A DNA stretch of 13,128 bases from Chloroflexota bacterium (GTDB lineage: Bacteria; Chloroflexota; UBA6077; CF-72). Of this stretch, positions 6,880 through 13,128 are shown one piece after another (the first letter of the stretch is position 1; every line of letters begins with the position of its first letter). The position numbers were made by a program, and so were the translations under genes. Under the pieces are notes generated by a model. That model was given only the letters and a program-made list of their open reading frames with translations, had not been told where the DNA came from and ran no database searches. Where the stretch lies: positions 1 to 13,128 of the forward strand of contig JAFAWJ010000816.1 in assembly GCA_019242065.1 (NCBI GenBank), given 5' to 3'.

Positions 6880-7392
6880 ATGGCTGACACCGTGCCGGTC
6901 AGCGTGAGCGTCAACGGGACGACCTACGCCCGCGACGTCGAGCCGCGGGACTTGCTCGTCTATTTCCTTCGTGAAGAACTGGGCTTGACGGGCACCCACG
7001 TCGGCTGCGACACGAGCCAGTGCGGCGCGTGCACCATCCTTATCGACGACCGCCCCGTCAAGTCGTGCACGATGTTCGCCGTTCAGGCCGACGGCCGCCG
7101 CCTGACCACCGTCGAAGGTCTGGCGGTCGACGGTCAGCTGACCCCGCTCCAGGAGGCGTTCTGGAACGAGCACGGCCTGCAGTGCGGCTTCTGCACACCC
7201 GGCTTCCTCATGACGGCCACCGCGCTGCTGCGTGCCAACCCGCGTCCAACCGAGGACGAGATCCGCAAAGGCCTCGAGGGCAACCTGTGTCGCTGCACGG
7301 GCTACGCCAACATCGTTCGCGCGGTCCAGGTCGCCAGCGGCACCGCGGCAGCATCCACCGCCCAGCCAGTCGGCGCGGGCACGACGGCATAG
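6880..7392 (+). CDS. coxS: Molybdenum hydroxylase [2Fe-2S] small subunit (form II CoxS-like)
   Basis: This is the electron-transfer subunit of a xanthine-oxidase-family heterotrimer, passing electrons from the Mo site to FAD. The 170-residue protein has both expected clusters. The plant-type ferredoxin site uses Cys43, Cys48, Cys51 and Cys63 ([15 protein letters not shown]). The C-terminal helical domain site uses Cys102, Cys105, Cys137 and Cys139 (QCGFCTPGF and CRCTGY). The last 20 residues are an Ala/Thr/Gly-rich tail of no known function. The ATG at 6880 follows a near-perfect ribosome binding site, GGGGAGGG. It is the first gene of the operon; coxL begins 18 bp later. A role with another substrate than CO is likely, given the large subunit. 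Confidence 0.95.
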   Translation: MADTVPVSVSVNGTTYARDVEPRDLLVYFLREELGLTGTHVGCDTSQCGACTILIDDRPVKSCTMFAVQADGRRLTTVEGLAVDGQLTPLQEAFWNEHGLQCGFCTPGFLMTATALLRANPRPTEDEIRKGLEGNLCRCTGYANIVRAVQVASGTAAASTAQPVGAGTTA

Positions 7393-7410
7393 GGGAGGTC
7401 ACACAGCCTT

Positions 7411-9786
7411 ATGGCCATCAGCCAGATGATTGGCGCCCGCATCCATCGCCGCGAGGACCCGCACCTGATCACGGGCGGCGGTCGTTACGTGGAAGACCTG
7501 ATTCGACCCGGCACGCTGACGATGGGCATCGTGCGCAGTCCTCACGCCCACGCGCGCATCGACGCCATCCATACCGACGCGGCCAGAGGCATGCCGGGCG
7601 TCGTCGCCGTGCTGACCGCGGCCGACTTCAAGAAGCTTTTGAGTGGTACTCATCCCGCCGCGCCCGCCTTCGTCGCCGAAAAGCACACGGTGCCCGAACG
7701 CTTCCCCATCGCCGAGTCCGAAACCGTCTTCCAGGGCGAGCCGGTAGCCGTGGTGGTCGCCGAGAGCCGCAAACTGGCGAGCGACGCGGCGGCTGCCGTC
7801 GAGGTCGACTACTCGCCTCTGCCCGCGGTCACCGACATCGTCGCCGCGCTCGAGCCGAGCAGTCCGAAAACGCATTCGACGTTGTCCGACAATCTCGCCT
7901 GGGACCTGACCTACGCTGCCGAGGATTCCGTCAAGGACGCCTTCGCGCAAGCCGAGGTCGTCGTCAAAGAACGCATCCTGCAGCAACGGCTGGCGCCTGT
8001 ACCGATTGAGCCGCGGGGTGTGGTCGCCGAATACAACCGCTTCGAAGATCAGCTCACCATGTGGCTGGCGACGCAGAACCCGCACTTCATCCGCCTGTTC
8101 GTCTCCGGCGCGATGGGACTGCCCGAGACGAAGGTCCGCGTCATCTCCCACGACGTCGGCGGCGGCTTCGGCAGCAAGATCAGCCCCTACCCCGAGGACT
8201 ACCTGGTCCCAGCCGCTGCGCGGTTGCTGAATCGACCGGTGCGCTGGATCGAGACTCGCACAGAGAGCCTCCAGACAACCACCCACGGCCGCGGACAGGT
8301 CTTCGACGTCGAGGTGGCGGCCAGACGTGACGGCACGCTCCTGGCAATGAAGGTCAAGCAGTACCTCGACGTGGGCGCTTATGTGGGGACCTTCGGCGCC
8401 TTCCAGGCGGTTGCGTGCCTGCTGGCGGGTGGCTGCTACAAGTGGCCAGGCGGCATCGCCGCGCGCACGATCGGCGTGCTCACCAACCGGGTGCCGACCG
8501 ACCCGTATCGGGGTGCCGGCCGCCCAGAAGCGACGCACAACGTCGAGCGCATCCTCGACAAACTGGCCGACGAGCTAGGCATGGACCCCGCCACCCTGCG
8601 CGAGAAGAACTTCGTCCGTCCCGAGGAGTTCCCGTTCACCAACAACTTCGGCCTTGTCTACGATTCGGGCAACTACCAGGGCACGCTGGATCGCGCCAGG
8701 GAGCTGGTCGACTACGATGCGCTGCGCCAGGCGCAGGCAGAGGGCCGCAACAACGGCAAGTACCTGGGCATTGGCGTCTCGACGTGGGTCGAGATCTGCG
8801 GCTTCGGACCCAGTGGGGCGACCGCGCCCGCCACTGGCGGCCTGGGACTGATCGAATCTGCCCAGATCCGCGTGCACCCGACAGGCTCCGCGCAGATCTT
8901 TATCGGGACGCACCCCCACGGACAGGGCCACGAGACGACGTTTGCCCAGATCGCCGCCGACACCCTCGGGTTGCCCTACGACCACATCGAGGTCGTGCAC
9001 GGCGACACGGAGCACGGCCCGGCCTTCGGCTTCGGCACCTACGGCAGCCGTAGTCTGGCCGTCGGCGGCATGGCCGTGCGCAAGACGTCGCAGATGATCG
9101 TCTCCAAGGCGCAGAAGATCGCCGCCCATCTGCTCGAGGCCTCACCCGACGACGTCGTGTTCGACCAGGGTCGCTTTCACGTGAAGGGCAATCCTGCCAA
9201 CGCGAAGACCATGCAGGAGATTGCCTTTGCCTCCTTCGGCAGCAACTTGCCCGAAGGCGTCGACCACGGCCTCGAAGCGACCGCCTATTTCGATCCGCCC
9301 AACTTTGTGTGGCCATTTGGCGCCCACATCTGTGTGGTTGAAGTTGATCCGGCGACCGGCGGCGTCGACATTCAGAAGTACGTCGCCGTCGACGACTGCG
9401 GGACGGTGATCAATCCGCTCGTCGTCGAAGGCCAGCTGCAGGGCGGGATCGCCCAGGGCATCGCCCAGGCGCTGTTCGAGGAGGTCGCCTACGATCCCGA
9501 GTCCGGCCAGCTGATGACCGGCTCGTTGATCGATTATCTGGTGCCGACGTGCAACGAGATTCCGACGCCGGTCCTGGACCGGACAGTCACGCCCAGTCCG
9601 AGCAACGAGCTCGGCGTGAAAGGTATCGGTGAGGCGGGCACGATCGCGGCGAGCGCCGCGGTGATCAACGCCATCGTCGATGCCCTGGAGCCGTTCGGCA
9701 TCACCCACGTCGACATGCCGGCCAGTCCCGATCGGCTGTGGGGCCAGATCCAGGCCGCGCAGTCGACCAATGGAGGCACCCGATGA
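7411..9786 (+). CDS. coxL: Molybdopterin-binding large subunit, form II CoxL / aerobic CO dehydrogenase-like
   Basis: This is the catalytic subunit of a Mo-MCD hydroxylase. The 791-residue length and layout fit the family: an N-terminal a/b hammerhead domain (IHRREDPHLITGGGRYVED, about residues 11-29), then Mo-cofactor motifs DVGGGFGSK (248-256), GQGHETTFAQI (504-514), GQLQGGIAQG (674-683) and KGIGEAGT (737-744) with the expected catalytic Glu741. The active-site loop reads PYRGAGR (365-371). Form I CO dehydrogenases have AYRCSFR here, whose Cys binds copper; this protein lacks it and carries the form II signature. Oxidation of CO is therefore doubtful, and an aldehyde, purine or other aromatic/heterocyclic substrate is possible. 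The ribosome binding site GGGAGG sits 12 bases before the ATG. It overlaps coxM by 4 bases (ATGA). Confidence 0.94.
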   Translation: MAISQMIGARIHRREDPHLITGGGRYVEDLIRPGTLTMGIVRSPHAHARIDAIHTDAARGMPGVVAVLTAADFKKLLSGTHPAAPAFVAEKHTVPERFPIAESETVFQGEPVAVVVAESRKLASDAAAAVEVDYSPLPAVTDIVAALEPSSPKTHSTLSDNLAWDLTYAAEDSVKDAFAQAEVVVKERILQQRLAPVPIEPRGVVAEYNRFEDQLTMWLATQNPHFIRLFVSGAMGLPETKVRVISHDVGGGFGSKISPYPEDYLVPAAARLLNRPVRWIETRTESLQTTTHGRGQVFDVEVAARRDGTLLAMKVKQYLDVGAYVGTFGAFQAVACLLAGGCYKWPGGIAARTIGVLTNRVPTDPYRGAGRPEATHNVERILDKLADELGMDPATLREKNFVRPEEFPFTNNFGLVYDSGNYQGTLDRARELVDYDALRQAQAEGRNNGKYLGIGVSTWVEICGFGPSGATAPATGGLGLIESAQIRVHPTGSAQIFIGTHPHGQGHETTFAQIAADTLGLPYDHIEVVHGDTEHGPAFGFGTYGSRSLAVGGMAVRKTSQMIVSKAQKIAAHLLEASPDDVVFDQGRFHVKGNPANAKTMQEIAFASFGSNLPEGVDHGLEATAYFDPPNFVWPFGAHICVVEVDPATGGVDIQKYVAVDDCGTVINPLVVEGQLQGGIAQGIAQALFEEVAYDPESGQLMTGSLIDYLVPTCNEIPTPVLDRTVTPSPSNELGVKGIGEAGTIAASAAVINAIVDALEPFGITHVDMPASPDRLWGQIQAAQSTNGGTR

Positions 9787-10592
9787 TCCCCGCCGCGTTC
9801 GACTACAAGCGCGCGAAGTCCGTCGACGAAGCGTCGGACCTGCTGGGTCAGGCCGGTGAGCCGAAGCTGCTCGCCGGCGGACACAGCCTCATCCCGCTGA
9901 TGCGTCTGCGCCTGGCCGAGCCCAGCCTGCTGGTGGACATCAACGGCCTGTCGGACGAGCTGGGCTACATTCGGCGTGACAACGGCACGCTGCGCATCGG
10001 TGCCTTGACTCGCCACTACCAGCTGCAGCAGTCGGACGAGGTGCACCGCTCCTTGCCGATGCTGGCGGAAATGGCCACCGAGGTCGGCGACGAACAGATC
10101 CGCACCATGGGCACCATCGGCGGTGTGCTGGCGCACGGCGATCCCGCCGGCGATTACGGCACGCTGGCGTTGATGCTGGATGCCACCATCACCACCAATC
10201 GACGCAGCATCGCCGCGCGCGACTTCTTCAAAGGCCTGTTCACGACGGCGCTCGCGGACGACGAGATCATCGTCGAGGTGAGCTATCCGGTCGTGAGCGG
10301 GCCGCATACATACATCAAGTTCCGTCGCCGCATGTTCGACTGGGCCGTGGTGGGCGTCGGAGCGCAGAAGATGGACGACGGTCAGTGGCGGGTCGGCATC
10401 ACCAACGCCGGCCCCACCTGCGTGCGGGCCAGCGGCGTCGAACAGGCGCTGGCCTCAGGCGCCTCGCCCGCCGAAGCCGCCGAGCACGCCACCCAGGGCC
10501 TGGACCCCACCAGCGACCTGCGCGGCAGCGCCGACTACAAACTCCACCTGGCGAAAGTCCTGACGAAGCGAGCCCTGGAAGCCGCCGCCTGA
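9783..10592 (+). CDS. coxM: Molybdenum hydroxylase FAD subunit (CoxM-like)
   Basis: This flavoprotein subunit accepts electrons from the [2Fe-2S] subunit and hands them to the external acceptor. It has 269 residues, slightly short for the family but with both FAD-binding signatures: AGGHSLIPLM (residues 31-40) and TMGTIGGVLAHGDPAGDY (108-125). The usual Asn or Ser after TIGG is Val here. The C-terminal third (GITNAGPTCVRASGVEQAL, about 205-223) matches the CO dehydrogenase flavoprotein C-terminal domain. I chose ATG at 9783, which overlaps the coxL stop as ATGA, and rejected the GTG-type start 45 bases upstream. The order S-L-M is the one reported for form II clusters; form I clusters are M-S-L. 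It ends 3 bp before the convergent methyltransferase stop. Confidence 0.93.
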   Translation: MIPAAFDYKRAKSVDEASDLLGQAGEPKLLAGGHSLIPLMRLRLAEPSLLVDINGLSDELGYIRRDNGTLRIGALTRHYQLQQSDEVHRSLPMLAEMATEVGDEQIRTMGTIGGVLAHGDPAGDYGTLALMLDATITTNRRSIAARDFFKGLFTTALADDEIIVEVSYPVVSGPHTYIKFRRRMFDWAVVGVGAQKMDDGQWRVGITNAGPTCVRASGVEQALASGASPAEAAEHATQGLDPTSDLRGSADYKLHLAKVLTKRALEAAA

Positions 10593-10595
10593 GAT

Positions 10596-11462
10596 TCAGG
10601 CAGCGGCGGCCCGCGGCCGGGCGCCGCCCGTCTTCACGACGATCCCGAACATACCCTTGCTGTTGACCCGGCGCAGGTCGGGTCGCAGCGGCTCGGCCTC
10701 GCATACGAACGCCCGCTCGCCCGGATAGGCGCGCGTAAACGAGCGGAAGCCCCAATTGGCGTCGACGTCGTCGACGACGACCGCACTTCCCGGACGCAGT
10801 GCGCCCCACACCTGGTCCAGCTCAAACCGCACATTGCGCTCCGTATGCAAGCTGTCGTGCACGAAGAGGTCGACCTCACCCAGCTTGCGCACCAGCTCTG
10901 GCAGACGCAGACGACTCGTCCCTTTGATGTACGTCCACGGCTCGCGGAGCGATGCCGGAACCGCGATCCCGATCTGTTTCTTCCAGGCACTCTCCACCGG
11001 CGGCAGGTCGATGCTCCAGAGATGGCCACCGTTGCCTCGGGACAGCGCTTCGAGAATGAACCGCGACGTCACACCGTGCGCCACCCCTGTCTCGACGACA
11101 TATCGCAGATTCAGGTGGCGGATCAGGCACGTGATCGCCCGCACGAAGCCTGCGTCGCCGTCATTCCAGTATTGGAAACTCTCGGGACCCGGCTGAATGC
11201 CCTGCGACTCGAGCTCCGTCATCACGCCCGCCCAGAGCTGCGAGAAATCTGTGGCGAACTCGCAGGGCCATTCGGCGCCTAGCACGGCGTGCAGTTGGCG
11301 CTCCCAGTCTGGATCGACTTCGTACGGAAAGGTGGGAATGCGCGATTCGCGCTCGCCCAGGTATGACTCGCGCACCCGAACCCACGTATCGAGCGGGTCA
11401 GCGGTGAGTTCGGTCACGGCAAGCGGATGCTTGAGCAGATAGCGGAGAGGGATACCTAGCAT
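10596..11462 (-). CDS. Class I SAM-dependent methyltransferase
   Basis: This 288-residue protein has a C-terminal Rossmann-type methyltransferase domain. The SAM-binding motif I is VVETGVAHGVTS (residues 122-133). The acidic residue for the ribose is Asp152 in LWSIDLPP. LFVHDSLHT (199-207) and VVVDDVDAN (228-236) are the later core strands and metal/substrate-side positions typical of the Methyltransf_24 / O-methyltransferase-like group. The N-terminal ~100 residues are a helical, Trp-rich region without a motif I know. The C-terminus ends in a short Arg/Ala tail. The ATG at 11462 follows GGGAG and GGAAAG stretches, and an in-frame stop lies just upstream. It follows the GT-C-like gene on the same strand, 119 bp downstream, so a joint role in modifying a glycan or secondary product is plausible. 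The acceptor is unknown. Confidence 0.85.
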   Translation of the reverse strand: MLGIPLRYLLKHPLAVTELTADPLDTWVRVRESYLGERESRIPTFPYEVDPDWERQLHAVLGAEWPCEFATDFSQLWAGVMTELESQGIQPGPESFQYWNDGDAGFVRAITCLIRHLNLRYVVETGVAHGVTSRFILEALSRGNGGHLWSIDLPPVESAWKKQIGIAVPASLREPWTYIKGTSRLRLPELVRKLGEVDLFVHDSLHTERNVRFELDQVWGALRPGSAVVVDDVDANWGFRSFTRAYPGERAFVCEAEPLRPDLRRVNSKGMFGIVVKTGGARPRAAAA

Positions 11463-11479
11463 GTCTTTCCAACTCCCAT

Positions 11480-11505
11480 CTCAAACACCTCCCGCGGGTC
11501 TTGAG
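11480..11505. promoter_or_regulatory. Nested inverted repeat upstream of the methyltransferase
   Basis: Outer arms CTCAA (11480-11484) and TTGAG (11501-11505) enclose the perfect palindrome CCCGCGGG (11491-11498). The element starts 18 bp before the methyltransferase ATG. It could be an operator or a 5' leader hairpin. There is no T-run on the minus strand after it, so it is not a classical terminator of the upstream gene. Confidence 0.3.
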
Positions 11506-11544
11506 TGCACCCCGAGAAGTCTTGTACCGGGCGCGCGGTTGCGG

Positions 11545-11557
11545 GCCGGTTGCCGGC
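11545..11557. repeat. Short hairpin between the GT-C-like and methyltransferase genes
   Basis: GCCGG (11545-11549) and CCGGC (11553-11557) form a 5-bp stem with loop TTG, 25 bp after the end of the GT-C-like gene in its reading direction. No uridine tract follows on the minus strand. It may slow or end transcription in a factor-dependent way, or be chance in GC-rich DNA. The rest of this 119-bp gap shows no gene. Confidence 0.2.
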
Positions 11558-11581
11558 GCATGCAGGAGGCGTTGTCGCCGC

Positions 11582-13120
11582 TCAGAGGGGAACGAGGGTG
11601 ACCTGCCCGTTGATGTCCAACGTTCGCAGCAGGGTGCGGTCCGGGAATTGGGCGCGCAGGCGATCGACGTCTGACGTATTCGGGGCCAGCGCAAAGAGCA
11701 CGTTGCAGTTCGGCAATTGCGGACAGTTCAACGCCGCCAGCCCCGCGTTGTAGAGCCACCACTGCTCGGTGATCACCAGCGAGTTGTCGGGTACGCCTTC
11801 GAGCTGTGGACCCAGCACCGACGAGCGCACGAAGCTCAGGTTGAGCGTCTGCCCCTCGGCGATGCCGCTGAAATCGGTGCGCCGATCCAGCTCCGCGGGC
11901 GTGTAGAAGAGCACCGTGTTGAGCGTCAGCACCATCGCCAGACCCACGGCAATCGCCCGCGACGAGGCGACCTGAGCCAGCACCTGCAGTCCGCGCGCGC
12001 CCAGCAACAGGAGCCACGGCACGGCCTCGAAGTAGTAGCGCGGCCCGAGCGCAATACCGTGATAGAAGTAGGCGACATACGCGACCACGAACGCGAGGAA
12101 GCCGCCCAGGGCGATCCAGTCCCACACTCGCGCCCGCCCGAGCAGGAACGGCAGGCTGATCAGACCGAAGGCGAACAACGGCGGCCAGCCGAAGAGGTCG
12201 AACTGGAGCAGCGTCAGCAGCTCGTCGGTGTTGGCCAGCCCCGCCGCCAGGGTGTGCCGCAGGTCGAAGCCGACGCCGTCACCAAAGCCAAAGTGGTCGG
12301 CGGGATTGAACAGCAGCCTCGGCAGCAACAACGGATTGCCAGTCTGGAGCGTGTTGTACGCCAGGTACGCCAGCAGAAACGGCACGCCGCAGGCGACGAC
12401 CATGTTGAGGGCCGACCACCGACGACACGTCACGAGGCGCACACAGAGAGGTAGCGCCACCAGCAGACCCGCGACCTCGCGCACGAGAAAGGTCGCGCCG
12501 AGCATGGCGCCACACACCGCGTACCAGCGCTCCGACCGATACCGCTCGCCCGCGACGAAGGCGGCGATCGCCACGGCTGCCAGGCCGCCCGAAATCGGAT
12601 GGCTCAGGTACGAGCCCGCCTGAAACAGGATGAACGGCGAGATCAACCCGAGTCCGAGCGCGGCCATGCCGCACGCGGGTCCGTACAGGGTGCGCGCCGT
12701 CCAGGCGGTGGCGCCGATCAAGACCGCGCACGCGAGTGGCCCAACCAGCCACTCGAGACCCACCAGGCTGCCCAGCGCATAGAACAGTGCCGTACCGGGC
12801 GCGTACTGCGAGAACATGCGGCCTTGCCAGATGACCTCGAACGGTCCTTTGAACGCCTCTGGCACCGGCGGCGCGGGCAGTGAGAGTTGCCCTGAGGCGA
12901 AGAGGCCGGCCTGGAACGTGTAGGACACCGCGTCGAGGATGTGCGGCAGCTGGTGATATTGTTCGGTCGCCACCAGCGCCGCGGCCAGCAGCCACGCCAC
13001 AAGCGGGACTTCGTGCTCCAGACGGCCCATGAGCCACGTACTTCTGGCATGCTGCGCTCCATCGCGCGTCACAGAGTGTGTGGGTGGTGAGATCCAGCGT
13101 TGCGCGAATGTGAAGAGCAT
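11582..13120 (-). CDS. GT-C-type polytopic glycosyltransferase-like membrane protein
   Basis: This up to 512-residue integral membrane protein resembles the PMT/ArnT-like GT-C superfamily, which transfers sugars from lipid-linked donors on the outer face of the membrane. After a first hydrophobic segment (about residues 38-51) comes HILDAVSYTFQA, with Asp63 in the first external loop where GT-C enzymes keep their catalytic acid. About ten further segments follow, roughly 108-122, 124-141, 147-165, 176-191, 203-222, 238-256, 309-327, 334-352, 365-383 and 388-406. The loops NPADHFGFGDGVG (272-284) and ALGPRYYFEAVPW (357-369) are typical of uncharacterised members. A soluble tail of ~105 residues ends the protein. 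The ATG at 13120 is near the window edge and the frame stays open beyond it; ATG at 13030 (residue 31) is an equally good start. Donor and acceptor are unknown. Confidence 0.75.
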   Translation of the reverse strand: MLFTFAQRWISPPTHSVTRDGAQHARSTWLMGRLEHEVPLVAWLLAAALVATEQYHQLPHILDAVSYTFQAGLFASGQLSLPAPPVPEAFKGPFEVIWQGRMFSQYAPGTALFYALGSLVGLEWLVGPLACAVLIGATAWTARTLYGPACGMAALGLGLISPFILFQAGSYLSHPISGGLAAVAIAAFVAGERYRSERWYAVCGAMLGATFLVREVAGLLVALPLCVRLVTCRRWSALNMVVACGVPFLLAYLAYNTLQTGNPLLLPRLLFNPADHFGFGDGVGFDLRHTLAAGLANTDELLTLLQFDLFGWPPLFAFGLISLPFLLGRARVWDWIALGGFLAFVVAYVAYFYHGIALGPRYYFEAVPWLLLLGARGLQVLAQVASSRAIAVGLAMVLTLNTVLFYTPAELDRRTDFSGIAEGQTLNLSFVRSSVLGPQLEGVPDNSLVITEQWWLYNAGLAALNCPQLPNCNVLFALAPNTSDVDRLRAQFPDRTLLRTLDINGQVTLVPL

Positions 13121-13128
13121 CTTCAGCC

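Noticed and set aside
7399..8538. 379-codon minus-strand frame opposite coxL
   Set aside because: Shadow of the Mo hydroxylase gene; no recognisable protein features.
9738..9782. Upstream alternative start of coxM
   Set aside because: It would add 15 non-homologous residues overlapping coxL; the ATG at 9783 in the ATGA overlap matches family N-termini.
7411..9786. Annotation as genuine (form I) carbon monoxide dehydrogenase
   Set aside because: The active-site loop lacks the Cys-containing AYRCSFR signature and the gene order is S-L-M, not M-S-L.
1..13128. Mobile element, CRISPR array, toxin-antitoxin, phage or defence system
   Set aside because: No transposase, integrase, terminal repeats, regular repeat-spacer series, nuclease/helicase domains or tRNA-like fold could be recognised on either strand.

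Overview
The window is uniformly GC-rich DNA with densely packed genes, frequent GTG starts and 4-base start/stop overlaps. It carries no rRNA, tRNA, CRISPR array, insertion sequence or phage gene that I can see. Gene content points to a GC-rich bacterium, most likely Chloroflexota or a neighbouring terrestrial lineage, with Actinomycetota as the alternative. The pointers are the single-domain PurL with separate PurQ, an SCO1664-family protein (a family known mainly from Actinobacteria and Chloroflexi) and a form II coxSLM cluster. The taxonomic call is inference.

Left part (1-4868, minus strand): P5C dehydrogenase (pruA), then purQ, purL and the N-terminal third of purF, which runs off the left edge. 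The three pur genes are joined by 4-base GTGA/ATGA overlaps and look like one translationally coupled unit for de novo purine synthesis. No purS gene is present beside purQ.

Middle (4869-6768): a compact stretch with a pair of near-identical 10-bp sites in front of pruA and a small plus-strand reading frame (or frame-broken gene) of unknown identity. It is followed by an SCO1664-family kinase-like protein on the minus strand. Divergent from that is an unrecognised multi-pass membrane protein. The 69-bp divergent spacer holds a hairpin with a -10-like hexamer in its loop.

Right-centre (6769-10592, plus strand): a probable sigma70-type promoter and a three-gene operon in S-L-M order. It encodes the [2Fe-2S], molybdopterin and FAD subunits of an aerobic molybdenum hydroxylase. 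The large subunit has the form II signature (YRGAGR) and lacks the cysteine-containing loop of true CO dehydrogenase, so its substrate is open.

Right edge (10596-13128, minus strand): a GT-C-type polytopic glycosyltransferase-like protein followed by a class I SAM-dependent methyltransferase, perhaps for cell-surface glycans or lipids. The methyltransferase ends 3 bp from the end of coxM. I did not find a defence or mobile system. The least explained items are the form II hydroxylase's substrate, the kinase-like SCO1664 protein with its divergent membrane partner, and the frame-switching small locus at 4885-5180.
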